A program made the position numbers and the translations under genes. The notes beneath the pieces are model-generated. The model saw nothing but the letters and a program-made list of their open reading frames with translations. It did no database searches and was not told the DNA's origin. A stretch of 64,000 nt of DNA from Apostichopus japonicus. Its lineage: Eukaryota; Echinodermata; Holothuroidea; Aspidochirotida; Stichopodidae. The stretch's first letter is position 1. Each line of letters opens with the position of its first letter. The stretch spans positions 20,871,984-20,935,983 of the forward strand of contig NC_092564.1 of assembly GCF_037975245.1 (NCBI RefSeq), read 5' to 3'. This document shows positions 10,994-24,800 of this stretch, piece after piece.

Positions 10994-13900
10994 ATGCCTC
11001 TGCTAGCTTATTCGAAGCACATTGTTAGGTTAGGTATTTTTGTCAGCTTATTATCCGTTCCTTTGTATTATTCCGTTTGCCATTCTTGTTTGCCTCAATG
11101 CAGGAATTCAGAAATGTATTCTCGGAGCCAATTTAAATGTGTGAAGTGCTCATTGTTTTGTCCCTGGGGTTCGTGGGACAATCACAATATTTGCATTAAC
11201 TGTCGTACGTGCATTAGTTAATGCGTGTATGTCGTACGTGTATTAGGAGGGATCTGTGTTTAGTATGTAGACTTTTCTCACCAGCCCTAGAGAGTCAGAC
11301 GCTTCTTGTGGGTCGCTGGGAGAGAGATGTCTGACTGGTATCAGGACCTGAGAGCAGGAACTGAGACGCAACAAGAGTAGATCCTGAATGCGGTTCCCAA
11401 GAGGCCGTAAAGCAAGAGATGGTCCTCTGGCGCGGACGAATCGTCGGAATCCTCAGATGATTGAAAGCAAAGAGGTGATACCGGTCCCCTAGATGGAGAC
11501 ATAAGGAGCCAGCATGGCTGGCGCAGTGACAGGCCTCCTGTAACTGCTCCTAGACAGAGCAAGAGAGGAGCTCCATGAAAGAGAATTAAAGGGTGACAGA
11601 CCGTTTGCGTCCACACCGGCCACAGTAGGGGACCAGAACCGGTAGAGAAGGCTGAGGAAGGAGATGTCCTGGACTGTAGAGCCTCAGTCGCACACTTAGG
11701 TTTAGAGGACAAGAGAGATGAACCCTTCGAGTTCGAAAGGGTGTCAGAAAACTTCATTTTTAGAAATGTGCAGAGACTCTAAGTTGGCATAGATGGGATA
11801 AAATGTCGCTCGAATGAAGGCGACAAAGTCCTTAGATGTGTCCTGCCCCCGCAGGTTTGAAACCGTTGTGGGGAAAGGAAATTAACAGCCTTTCCGATGA
11901 AAGCGATCATGAGAGTGTCAGACAAGGCTTGGAAGAGCTTATCCAAGTGTCCGGCAATACCCAGGAGGCAAAGGAGAAACAAAGAAAAACAGAGCAGGAC
12001 TCTTTGTCATTCCAAGTACTTAAAGACCCAGCACAGAGATAGCTGTAGGAAACCTTAGTGGACGTGGATGTAGTGAACCCGGTCCGACATGAAATTCGGT
12101 CCTTATGTTAGTAGCCGAGGTATAAATGAGATAGCATCAACAGCTGCCAGAAGATAAGACACAACATCTTTTCATGCTGGGCCGATTGGCTAGACTGTTT
12201 TAGACCAGTTTACCAGAGTGGCAACTAAGTATATGAGCTCAAGAAAAGAAACGTGGTTTCATCAAGGAGATGACCCTCCTGTGAGCCAAAGTTGAGAATG
12301 CTTACGTTGACGTTCCTCAGTGAGGGTCTGTTTGGGGAAGTTCCAATGAAACTACAGGAGGTATCCCGGAGAGAGACACTGGCAAAATCAAAATTTGGGT
12401 CAACTGAAAGGGTAAGAGAGGGGCGAGGTCATCCAAGGGGAGGCGGAGGATTTCCTCAGAGGGCAATGCAGAGCAGGGGCTGTATGAAGACCCGGTCGTG
12501 GTCCCAGTACATGGGTAGACACCAGAGAGATGGGAACAGAGGCGGGGGAACCTCAATGACTAAACTGGACAGTGGCTACTCCTCAACTAGACTGTTGTTC
12601 TCCGACTGGCCATACGGTTGCCCACCTCAAAAACCGGATGTGGGGGAGATTAAGATCCTGTGCCTATCAGTAAGCACTAATTGACACAGATCAGTGGGTG
12701 TTGAAGGCAGTATTGGATGGACAGAGGACAAACTTTGCCTTCTGTCCGCCTATTAATATTAGAGACTGGGGAAACAGTTACGTTAACACCAATGTACCTG
12801 CTCAAAGGTGAAAAGGGGTTCAGAGGGGGAAATTTTGGTGTTGCTTGAAAACAAGTAGTCATAGAGGTTTAGGAAGAGGTGGGATTGCTCTTCTGGTCCT
12901 CATTCTTTCTCTTCATAGATGTGAAACCCCTCAATAAAAATTATGTGAAAACCAAAATAATTCCATGTAGAAACTCTCGCTTATCATCCTGTTACTTGGA
13001 AAGGGCACATGGGTGGCATGCATTGGTCTTACAGACACCTACTTGTGCATACCGATGCACGAGAAACATCAGCGATATCTAACCTTCCGATACGAGGGAA
13101 GGGATCTCCTATTCAAGGTGTTGCCATTCGGCCTGTCCACATCTCCTGAGGGTTCACCAGAGTTGCGGGAGCAGTGGTCTCCTGTCTCAGCAAAAGGGGG
13201 TGACGTTGTTCGAGTACCTGGACAATTGACTGATAGTATGACAATCGGAAGAGAATACAAGGAGCAACGTGAACAAAACCATTGATGTCTAATAGAGAAA
13301 GAGTACCACATCTACATGTTAGAGAGGTATACTGCCAGACGAGCAGTTGAGAACTTACTAACATGAATAAAGAGCCCCAGCCCCCACTGTCCCACAGTGG
13401 TGGTATAAACTCACAACTCCATGGTGGTGGCCTACATCAGCCGTCGAAGGAGAACACTCTAGTGGTGTACAAACTTATCCACACCTTTCCAACTCTCTGT
13501 TTTTTCAGTCAGGTAGGCTAGAGCCTAGAGGCCCTGCAGACTGTGGTTTGGGGAGTTTCCTCAGTTAGTGATGGATGTTCCAGTGATTTTTACTGGACAC
13601 TTATCTGTTGCCACAGAGGAGAGGAACCCTCATACATCCAGACATCAAAGGCCTAAGCTTACAGTAGTTGCCTGCAAACTGCCAGGACTTCCCTCAATCA
13701 GAAGGGCCTTTGGGAAACGGTTGCCTCAATGGTAGCCAACGCGATGAGGAGATCAACAATGGCTGCAATTCCCGACTATGGAAATTTGGAGAAGAGTGTC
13801 ACGGTACACAGATGCCTCCTACCTAGATTTCTGCGACAGATCTATATAGTTTCCTGCAGAGCCTTTGAGGGGAGGGTTAAGAACTGGCCGCTATAAAGAA

Positions 13901-14400
13901 TTATAGGTCGAGGATCTGGGCAGCCCACAAAGGGTTCGGCGATGGTGCAAATTCAGGAACTAACAGATCATCCCAACTCCTAAGGGGAATGGCTTCAAAA
14001 GACCGAGGGTCAGACAGTTGATGCCATGGTGAGGTTGTCAGGTGTTGTTCAGGTCTTGATAACACAGCTTTATGAGTCTATGGGTACAGCCTTTCTGGCG
14101 GCATTAACTAAGTAATCCCTGTTTCTCTTTGCAGTGGCATTGGCCAAGGGAAGGCATTGTCTTCATACTCTGTCCACTAGGTACAACCATATCATACTTA
14201 AAAACCATGGGGCTCAATGGTTCCGGATCCAGCATGCATAGCCAAAGAATTGGAGGGATATCTCTTTTCCAGAAATTAAGATCATAACCTTGGTGACAAG
14301 ATAAGTTATGGTGCTCAGTGCGTTGAAAAGGTAGCTGTTTCACATGCTGTTCTACGCCGCCCCCACTATCCACGTGTTAAAGCGGCCACCCAATTTAGCC
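10994..14400 (+). pseudogene. DIRS-type (tyrosine-recombinase) retrotransposon remnant
   Basis: Near 11130-11220 is a Cys-rich N-terminal pattern (CVKCSLFCPWGSWDNHNIC) like that of DIRS gag proteins. Reverse-transcriptase pieces lie at about 12680-12720 and 12910-13285, including ALPFGLS-type motif text as VLPFGLSTSP and the frame-shifted DVKPLNKNYVKT. Further pieces follow: an RNase H-like stretch near 13420, a post-RT piece near 13630-13700, and a tyrosine-recombinase-like piece near 14130-14200. Many stops and frameshifts are present. Strand and order fit one element. Termini were not found. The antisense frame at 11341-11757 is a shadow. Confidence 0.72.
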
Positions 14401-15735
14401 ACTAGAACCATAGACATACCACAGAGTATCCAGACCAGCAACTGCACATTTGTTTGTAGTTGTAATTAAGTGATTTCGGGGAATTAAGTTGATCTTGTTC
14501 TAAAGTAAAGAGTCAGCTGTTTGACAACTAGTGTGCTGACTATACAAGTAGTCCCATATGTTGTAAATTCATGTTTTTGAAGTTTGACTGAAAAAATTAT
14601 ATTTTAAAAGTCCTTCACAGACTTTGGATGTTAAAATCATATCTTTAACAATCTATGCCTGTGTCATCCATTTGCTAATAAATTTTGTTGTGACTGAAAG
14701 AATATAATTTTAGTACCACCACACTCCAGTTACATAGATCCACCACAGCAACAACAAGAACACTTTCACAGTATGTCATCTGAGGTCAACAAAGGTCAAA
14801 GTCACAGTAACCACAGTAAACAATACAGCTTGAGCAAACCTTATACATGGTTCACTGTTCTGAGTACAAATACCTCCACAGTTTTTGTGGTGGTTTAGGA
14901 TATTTGATTGGAACGAAGGTCAAAGTTCTGGCAATCATGTAAACATGTAACTACAAAAGTCAAACCTTTTGTGAACTTCATACTCGGATATGTATTCCCG
15001 TCACATACAGTAGAAGGGAATAATTTGGTGTTTAAATTTGTGCAGCGTGTTTGGAGGCTCTGAATTGTGTCTCTCATAGAATAATTTAGTCCCCATGTAG
15101 AAAACTGTTATACATCTTTACACTTGTCTAGCATCTTGACAATTTTGTATGGCATTAAATAATTCCCTGTGTAGAGTACAATAACACTGTTGTTTTCTTT
15201 TTGAGGTCAAAGTTCAGTTGAGTTAAACAGAAGGTTCATAAAATTAAGTATATATACTTAAATCAATACTACAGTATGAAATATTTCCAGAAATGAAATG
15301 AGGGCGATATTGAAAAACATAGCATGCATAGACTCCGGATGGGTGACCTGGTTAATTCGTAGATGACATTGCAAGGCTCCTACCTGTACTGCATAAGATT
15401 TGTCACAGGGGTTATACCTGTAATATGGAAGGTTGGCTTGTAATATATATTTTGAGTAGTCGAATGAGTACTTTATTTCAGAATACATAAAAATACTGTT
15501 CCTTATACGTCATCTGCCGTACAAGCAGTTATTTTCTTAATAGTTATATTTCTACTTTTGTTTATATTTAAAAGCCAACTTACATTACACATATCAACAT
15601 TATTGTACTAACCAAACCTTCAGTACATGTACTATTGTCTAGGGGATTACCAATGTCTGTATCAAAACACAACATATTTTAATATTTAAAGACATCTTAG
15701 TCTATATGTTCGTCTATTTATCTCATACTTTACAG
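14401..15735. other. CpG-poor stretch between the DIRS remnant and coding exon 1
   Basis: Contains AGGTCA-type repeat debris (a DR4 pair at 14783-14798 and a DR1 pair at 15204-15216) and AT-rich sequence. No supported exon seen; it is probably 5' intron sequence of the zinc-finger gene. Confidence 0.5.
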
Positions 15736-15751
15736 AAGTTCTTTCCAAAAC

Positions 15752-15868
15752 ATGATTGGTCATGCTCTCTCCGACCAGTGTGAATTGCCAAGAAGCATGG
15801 ATTTCAATGGAAACACCTGGAAGCGAACACATTTGGAACCTCAGAGGAAATCGGACATCGACAAGACA
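15752..15868 (+). CDS. ZNF280/POGZ-like: ZNF280/POGZ-like gene, coding exon 1 (putative start)
   Basis: A pyrimidine-containing acceptor ends in AG at 15734-15735. The first ATG after it is at 15752 with A at -3 (AAAACATGA), a good initiation context. The frame stays open for 39 codons to a GTATGT donor at 15869, and the exon ends between codons, so it joins in frame to the next exon. The peptide begins MIGHALSDQCELPRS and has no recognised domain. The 16 bases between acceptor and ATG would be 5' UTR, which implies at least one non-coding exon upstream. The alternative is that the frame continues into an unseen 5' coding exon, because those 16 bases are also open. Confidence 0.6.
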
Positions 15869-18800
15869 GTATGTTAGACTTAGTTCCATTATTAAAAGAC
15901 TACCCTTCGGTCTGTCCCTTGTGGAAAACTGGGAGTGTATTTTAGTGGGAATGTTGAAAGATGCTTGTGTAGCTTAAAGGTCTACAGACACCTAGGAACA
16001 ATAATCACTCTAATAGGCATTAGAAATCATGAAAATATTTGCAATTCCCATCAAAATCCATTTTTGACCATTTTCTAAGTCTTTACTTTAGTCTGATTTC
16101 ATTTATGAATAAACATTAGCTAATTATGCACATGATGTAAATGGAGTGACTGCCCAAGTTTCTGTTATTCCTTTGTTTTTACAACCTTCATTTAAAGGAC
16201 ACTGAACACAGGTTTGTGACGATTTTTTTGAAATATTTTATTGTCTTCTTTGAAAAGAGGAACATCACATTATTCAAATAACATATGTGGGCTTGTATAT
16301 TAGGGGTTAACTTATTAGGGCTAAAATTAGAAATTTTGATGAGCGCAACACTCTACTTCATAGTTTGTACATATTTAATGAATTTTCCCAGATATATCAA
16401 AGCTTCAAATGTGCATATCTTGAATAAACTAAAAGAGCTGTGCGAACAATTTCAGCAGATTTTGAATGAGACTATCACACACAACTAAATATTGGGCAAA
16501 TTGGCTAGGTGTGCATAGACCTTTAAATTGACACAAAGTACTGTGTATTTATGTTGTCAATGTAAACATATGTGTCCACAGTTTCATTTTTACTCATGAT
16601 TAAGTCAGTGAGTTTATGTCTGCAATGCCTGAATAACACAGATCTATTTATTACAAGTCATTCACAATACTGAAACAGCAGATGTATATAGAGACATATT
16701 TAAATAGATACTGTGCAGAGTTACTATGGCCACCATTGTGTCCATAACAGGCTAATTATGTGGAACTCACAGTATGAATGTTGGAGAAGTACAGTATTAA
16801 ATAGCACCTTGGGTTTAATCTCTGTAGTAGGTGCAGTTAAAATCCAACAAATCTGTCAAGCAATAACAGTCAGATATAACTGTTGCATTCTTATTGACTT
16901 TTAGCTTTAAATGGCAATAAAGTAGCTGGTAATTTGATTGAATTGGGAAACATCTTATTGAATGACTCAACTTCAGTTACATTAGTTCATAGTCATGTCT
17001 AAAGCCATTCACCATGTCACATGCCTTTCTTATAGTTGCAATGATAAAGGCTTGTGATCAGATCACTGCATTCTAGCCAAAAACTTGTTTGCAATTTGCT
17101 AGTTATTTTGAGCTCAGTTTATATTGCCAGTATGTACCCATGCCCTGGCAATGTATCTGTATGTCTGTATGTCTGTCTATTAAATTAACCTTTGAAAGGT
17201 TATTTTTCCCATCTAGAGTTACATTGACCGATCTAAGTCATAGTTGTTGAAAGGTCTGGTAGTTGTGTCATGAGGATGGCCAAACATAAGATTATTTACA
17301 AGGTTTCACCTGCAAATATATTCTGACTTGAAAGTTATATAATCACTAGTTGATAGGATTGGTACATAAAAGAAGTTATAAAAAGTTCAAGGGTGGCATA
17401 TCGAAGGTGGTAAAGGTCAAATTATGCTATCCTTTTCCAAAGTCATTGCCGCAGAAAAAGGTGTACAGGAATGAAATATCAAAGATCACTTGAAGTTATT
17501 AGCAACAGCTAGAAAGATGAAACTTATGCACTGTTCTTGTAAAAAAAAATTCTTTGTCCATTTAAAACTTGTTTTAGCTTTGCTATCAGTTTATCAGTTC
17601 CTCATTATTTTTCAGTGTCCAGAGCTTTCAAAATTGTTAGATTCGGATCATCTTGATGGCGAAATAGCTGCAAAAAGTCGAACCGCCGTTCAAGTCTTGC
17701 CAACATCCGTACAAAAGGTGAGTCACTTTCTCTCATGACTTTGGTGGATATTGTAGATATCGTAAACAAACCAGTTAGCAACTGACTAATATAGTTTAAT
17801 TATGCTTTAACTGTAGTCTATGTTCAGACATTTCTGGAGTGAGGATAGATTTTGAAGTTTAAGTGTATCAAAGTGAGGACAAATCCTAATTTTCAGCAAT
17901 TAGTGGCATTAATAAGCTTTCATGATTATTCAGGACTTTTTCAGGAAAAGGAAATATATTTGTATGGAGTAGTCAGCTTTGAATGTACAGGACAAACTAC
18001 TGTTAAATGTTATTTTCTATTTTAGTCTTCATGAAATTTAGCAAAGGCATGCAGTCTAGCCCTACAATTACAGTAGATAATGTGCGTGGATATGAACAGC
18101 ACATGTTACAATTGTTAGGTCTACAATATGTAGCCTGCCATTGGGTCCTAATTAGTGTAAAATATTAGGCCTTATATTTATAGTAAACCCTAACCATGGT
18201 TTGGTTCTGAAGAAGTCAAAAAAGAGTTGGAACTGTCGAAGATGCTTGGCAGAGCATAGTTCTCTTTACTGATTCTCACGAAGGTGCTTGACATTGGAAA
18301 GTTCATCAGGAAATGGTGTAAGTTGGAGTAAAGAGGTCTGATTATGAGTTCTCAGCTTTTCATTCCAGAAAAGAGACTTCCAGTTGTAGAAAGATGGTCC
18401 ATATCAGTAAGAACTTTAGAGGCATAATTCCCTTGATAACATTTTCAATGCATGTTCTATTTGCATTTTAAAAAGAACAATTTTGCCATAGCTGTATTGG
18501 TGCTAAATTGTACATAATCAGTCTCCTGTATAGGAGTTTTTTATTTCAAAATTTTGAGACAGAGAGATTCAGATGTTTTTGCTCTTTTGTTTTTAGGTAA
18601 GGACTATTGTATTTTAGGAGAAAGGTACTTTGTCAAGACTTGCATGAATTCTCGCACTGTTTGCAATAGTCTGTGACATTTTGGCCATTTTGAGTACATT
18701 TAGCTGCCACAATTTGGTCCTTCTATGAATAGAGTAGCTCTAGCTGAGTGGCATGCTGGCGGTAACTCTTCCCCAGTTTGTAATCTGTGTCATCTACATT

Positions 18801-21800
18801 AGATCCCAAATTCTAGCTAGCCAAAGATTGCTAAGTAGAAAGTTAGGCAGTGAATGAGGAAGGTTTAGTCTGATGTTTAGTTGATGGTGATGTTTGATTG
18901 CTGGTAGCATATTTTGAGGCCTGTACACTTTGACAGCCTTTGATTTAAATGAGTAGTAAAGCACTAACAGTAGTTGAACATCTATGTTTTTCTTAGAAAT
19001 GGTTTAATGGGATATATAGTATGCTTATTGCTTAGTGAGCTAAATGTTTTGATCCTTGTGGAGCTAAAATATTGCTCATCTAAGAATGTATCATTCAGAG
19101 AGATACCATGCCTGTTTAATATATGGTAATCATTTTTGGAGGTATTTTGCATTTAGCATATGGTGATATGGTGTGTGAGAGTGCGTGGGAGTTCCATAGG
19201 GTCTTTAGTCTACCACTGAGTACCCCTGGGATTTGGGAAATGTTCAAACACAGGAATTTTGCTTCACAGCAGAAGCTTAAACAGAAACCCTTGTAAGTCA
19301 ACAGGTTCTGCACCTATAAGGTTCTTCTGTAGTAACATTGGAAATGATAAGCAGTCATGCACCATCATTGGCAGGAGAGGTCAAGCAATATTGACCTCAT
19401 CATCATCTGTCTTACAGTAGCCTTAACTGATCTGCCAAGGGACTGGCAGTTTATCTGTATGACTGATCACAACTGTTAAAAGCATAAAGGTTACTTTTGT
19501 GTCATCAATGGCTGTTGAGGAGGACATGGCATGGGTGAGAAGGTACATCAGTATGATCAGTATGGGAGGTTATAACCCAGGTGCTTGCAGGTATGGATGT
19601 TTATAGTGGATGGTGTATGAGCTAGGGTGTTTCTCCTGGGATGTCTTTAGTGGTGTAAGTTGGCACAGGGCATGGATTGTGTGATGGTTTTAGTCATTAG
19701 GGTTTTAGTCATTGCATTAGCATGATGTGGCTTTGGGTTATTGTGGGTGCCTAAAGGTATGATTTCTAGTTGCCATGGTGAAAGTATGTTTGTTAGATTT
19801 AAAGGTATACTGGATGCATCACACACAATGGGATTTTTTGGAATAGTTAAGTGGGAAGCAGAAACGAGTGAACTGTAGTGTGTACTTCATATGGGTAGAT
19901 TAGTGGCTTAGTGTGTTGCAGGTAGGAGTTTTCCAGTTGACTGCTTGACAGGGTAATCTTTAATGGTGGTGTTTGTATAGTGCAGGGCGAGGTTTAGTTA
20001 AATTAATTGATGAATGTAAGAGGATACTTCACTGTAGCGTTAGGTTGAATGTAGATGCCTAAAGGGATAGTGAATGAGATGTGTGTGATTTACTGGTTTC
20101 TTAAATGTACAGCATGTGTGGAGTTTGATCTTATGAAGATGGATGCCTAAAGGATAGTGAATAAGATGTGTGTGAACAGTGTGATTTACTGGTTTCTCAG
20201 ATGTACAGCATGTGTGGAGTTTGATCTTATGAAGATGCAGACACAGTTAACTTTACAGTAAATGTAGTTTCCTCATATGGTTATAGCACTTGCTAAGTGT
20301 GTGTGCAGTGTGTACATGTGGTACAAAATACAGTATATCTAAAGGTTAAGCCACTGGGATATATATAAGATGATATATAGCACAATGTCAATAATTACAA
20401 ATTGTTACTATCATGGCATGGGTGCGCTTGAATGGTGTTAGAGTACACCTTTAACTGACAAACATCAACTCATTTATGGTAAAACGACAGCAGGTTTCTG
20501 GTGATATATTGCTTATTGGGTTGAAATGAACACACCTTAAAATTAAGTGTTGTCATGATGAAGTCATTGGTGACATGATGAGCCTGTTGCTCTGTAAAGG
20601 TTAGATCCACAAAGTCATTTTGAAAAATTTTGGGAACAAACTTCGGTCTACATCATATACACATCCACAGTGAATACAATAACCCTATTGTTTGCTGTGG
20701 AGGTCACAGATCATTTGAGGCCAAGAGCAGTTAGGATCTGAAAACCTCCACCCCACCCCTACTGACCCTAGTTTCCTCCCATTTTTTTGGTCAGCATTAC
20801 TCCTACATCAGTTATTCTACATCATAATCAGGATCTTTATTAATATCATTTCACTTTTTCTCTTCAATAAGGTATTTCGGTTAGAGTCAATGGAATGGAC
20901 TTCATCCTCTCATGTGAATAGCGATCAGAGACGTGAGTCGTCACATGCAAATCAGGTCACATGTGATGGCACGTCTTCCAGCACACAGTCTTTGCATGAA
21001 GACCAAGTCCTGAATGGTGATGTGTCTTCAAGCACACAGTCTTTGCATGGAGTTCAGGCCACAAGTGATGACCCCTCTTCAAGCACACAGTCTTTGCGTG
21101 GAGTTCAGGCCACAAGTGATGACCTGTCTTTGAGCACACAGTCTTTGCATGAGAACCAAGTCCTGAATGATGACCCATCACCCAGCACACCCCATGGAGG
21201 AAAGGAGACAGTTGATGGCACATCTTGTAGTACTCTCTCTTGGCACTCAAATCAGGACAAGAATGATGGCCTGTCTTCCAGTACACACTCCTCGCATGCA
21301 AATCAGGTAAAGAATGATGACATGTTTAAGAGCTCTGTGGTTAGTAGCAGGGTAAGTAATGACTGGATAAATGAACTGGATATGGATACATGAACAGATA
21401 TATGATCGGAATGGATCAGTAAATGGATATAGAGTTGATAAATATTAGACTGGATGTACTAGACTGTATCCCATTCAGAATTTGTCTTACTCAAAGCTGG
21501 TTGTAATCTTTCTAACTGATTACTTGCCAAGTAAACCCACTGGCAACATTGTCACTTTGATCTTTTTGTTGGTCGGATTGAAATCTTTTGTGGGCCAGAT
21601 TCTTGGAAGCAGGAGTCCTGTTGCATACCTCTGTCATGTACCTATTTGGAAGTGTTGTCTAATTAACTCAAGTCGGTTAATAGTGTAAGTATGTGATTGA
21701 ATTGTAAAGTCAATAGAGATCTCAAGCTCATGTGTGGAGACCAAACATAAAGCAGGATTCTTAGTTTTGGTCAGCATAAGAAATCGCTTTCAGGTACTTA

Positions 21801-24800
21801 ATTTAAACACTGACTAATCAACTAGACTGCTCCAACTGTGTATATGGATGTTGGTGTTTCAGGTTAGGTCCAGTGATGCCAAATGTTTGCATAGGCCTGG
21901 ACAATGTTTAAATACTACTTATCATGTTTTACTATGTGGCGCAATTTTACAGAGCACCAGCGTTCCCTTGTAGAAGGGAGTGAGGGTCTATTTACACACA
22001 GTATGGTTTACCTTCAGGTGATAAAACCACTGTCATTGGTTCTTCCAATACCCATTATCCAACATAAGCACCTTGTCAAGAGTAGGTTCACAATTCCTAC
22101 CATGGGGTTTTGCACAGAACATTATTGTGCAAAACCCCATGGTAGGAATTGTGAACCTACTCTTGACAAACTGCTTGTGTTGGATATTCACAGTAACATT
22201 GAACAACCAATTATTTAATAGGTTCAAAATGTTGCAACCAATTTTTGAGTGCAAAAGTATGTACGGTAGACTTAATTGATATCGAGTGTGCATAAATTAG
22301 CGATTTGTTGCAAGTCTGTGTTGTATGTATTCATAGGGAGTGAACAAGGCCCTAAAGAACATCAGCAAGTTAATAGAAGATCCTCAAACAACCTGATTTG
22401 TAACAGATTTCACACAGCATATCTAGAACAGCTGAACATCTTTGCAGCACCCCCCCCAACCCTCCCTCCTACAGCACATCAGGTCTTTAAAAAGTTTTGT
22501 TCTCAATATTTTGATTCTTTCTGACTTGCTCCCCCCTCCTCCATCAGTAAGCAAAACCAATTGCAATTGAAACACAAGATACAACTGCTAGTTCTTTTCA
22601 TAAGCATGGTCTCCATAGTGATGACTGGGTTGGAGTTACTTTTATACAAATACAAGTAGATAAATAATTTGAAAAGATTTGTGTCAATTTGAGTCTAGAG
22701 GATATCCTGGGTTTGTATGACAGTGCTTAGCTCCCCCTTCCCCCTCCCTCCCCTTCAAATTGTGAATAATAGTGTGCAAGGTCAAATTTAAAGTGAGTGA
22801 TGATTGGTTATATTGGTTAGTTTGCTTTGACCAAATTTAAAGCAAGTTACCGATCTAAAATGCTCACATAACTTTAAAAAATATGTAACCTTTGTGACAC
22901 CGTAGACTATTTTCTAGTTTGTGCTAACTTGACTTAACCTTCTATAAATTATTTCTTACATCTTGTGAACACCTGTTAAGGTGTACAATGATGACCTTTG
23001 TGTTACCTGAGTAGATATAGTCTAGACAGGTATTAAAAGCCATAAATATCATTCGCTTTCTATTGAATAACTACTACATTAGTGGGAATAGTGTGGGTAC
23101 ATTTGTCAATTTCGACAGTTTGATATGTGTACATAACTATAAAAATGTCTATTGAATAAAACTTTGTTCTGTTTAATTTTTTGTACATAATTAATCTTGT
23201 TGAGAACATGTCTAAAGATATTGTTATGAGGTCAATTCAGCTACAAGTTCCACTTCCAAGCATTCTAAATTCTAATTCTTGCTGACAAGGTGTAAGTTGA
23301 GTGCAGACAGGTGAAACAATATGAACTCAACCAGTTTCTAAAATTAAAATGCTCCAAATTATTCTCAGAAACTGGAAATTTATTTCCCATGAACTTAGAA
23401 AATTGGTGGACATGTCATCATGAATACTACCATGCCTTTCCAACGAATACTAAAATATCAACAGACTGACTTTAAAAGTAGCTCCTACCAAAGCACTCCC
23501 CTATCATGCATACCCTTCCCTGGACCTACATTCCCAGCACATTGTTCACATAATGCAACCTATCGGCAGTTAAACAAGATTTGGGTAAGGATTAATCCTG
23601 TATATATTGTTCCTGACTATATAGTCTTATGTAGACTGGGTGACATTAATTACTCTTGTGATAAAATGTTTACAACTCCTGAATTACAGTGTCATATTTT
23701 CTTGAGGCAAGTGACAGGCTGACAGTGAAGATGTTTGCAGACTTTCTTCAGGAGGCACACACCATCTTGTTGATAAAAACTAGTATTAAATAAACATAAA
23801 ATATTGGTGTACTCACAAGATGAGGTAATCTTTGTGCAAAGCATAAATTTTGACTATTTCTGACAAAACTAGTGGTAGCTGAACATAAAGTAGTCATTTG
23901 AGGGTTTTGACACAAAACAATCCTTTTCTTGTCTCTTACAGACTTCAGATAAGCCAGAGAAGAGCAGCAGCAATTCGGTTATGCTGAAAACTTTTTCGGA
24001 CAGTGGCGGTACTCAGATAGTCAGCAGTAATTCCAGGAGGAAAACACGACCACAACATGCAACGAAAAACTGCCAAATGACTGATATATCAGATGGACCA
24101 CAGAGCAATAAAGAAAATGTAAATATTTATCAGTAGCTGTAGTTTCCTTTGTTCTTGTGATTACTTGGCAAAAACGCTTCGGTTGTGTGGCAGTCGATCT
24201 GATATCTTACACTTCCTACACCAAAGTGCTCTTCTCGTTTTTTATTTTTCTGTTTAATTACCTGCTGAGGACAGTTAACCTGTAGAATTCTAACTGGCAT
24301 TAATGTGTACATACATTTGGAGGTGGCCAGACTTATTCATAATTATGAAGGACACCATAAGTAGGCTTGGTAGGGTATTTCTCTGTTATGGAGTCCTAGA
24401 AGGCTAGTATATTTGGTGTTAATCAGCAGAGGTCAACGTTCATTTGATGTCAACATAGCCCAAAACATAGAAAATCTTGTAAAACGTATGAAATGTTTCT
24501 CATGGCAGGTTTTGTATGCAACTTGACAGCTTATGATGGCATGGCACCTTTCAGAACTGAGTATTGAAGTTCACATACTGAGTAGAGGAGCCCGTCCCAC
24601 ACAACCCATGTAAAGAAAACCCATCACAAATTTGGAGTTGCCATTTATTTCATTTATATCAGTATCAGATCAATAAGACAGGAAGATGCTCAAGCTATCA
24701 GGCCTAAATTTAAAGTAATCTTAAGGCTGTGTATATAATCCTGTCCAGCACTCCTTTAAAAGTGTATGCAAGTGACCAAAAATATGGTCTAATGTAAACT

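Larger units (their letters stand above)
21352..23941 (+). other. Intron 3 of the ZNF280/POGZ-like gene
   Basis: 2.59 kb, CpG-poor. It contains a perfect 44-bp stem hairpin at 22073-22169 and one copy of a dispersed repeat at about 23610-23840. The open frames over the hairpin are mirror images of each other and are not genes. Confidence 0.6.

Noticed and set aside
11341-11757. 138-codon minus-strand frame
   Set aside because: Lies antisense to the DIRS-type remnant and has no recognisable domain.
20957-21301. Minus-strand frame with repeated KTVCxKxGHH blocks
   Set aside because: Antisense of the exon 3 coding repeat; the + strand frame has splice support.
21904-22293. Frames on both strands over 22.0-22.3 kb with matching peptides
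   Set aside because: They mirror each other because they span the perfect hairpin; not genes.
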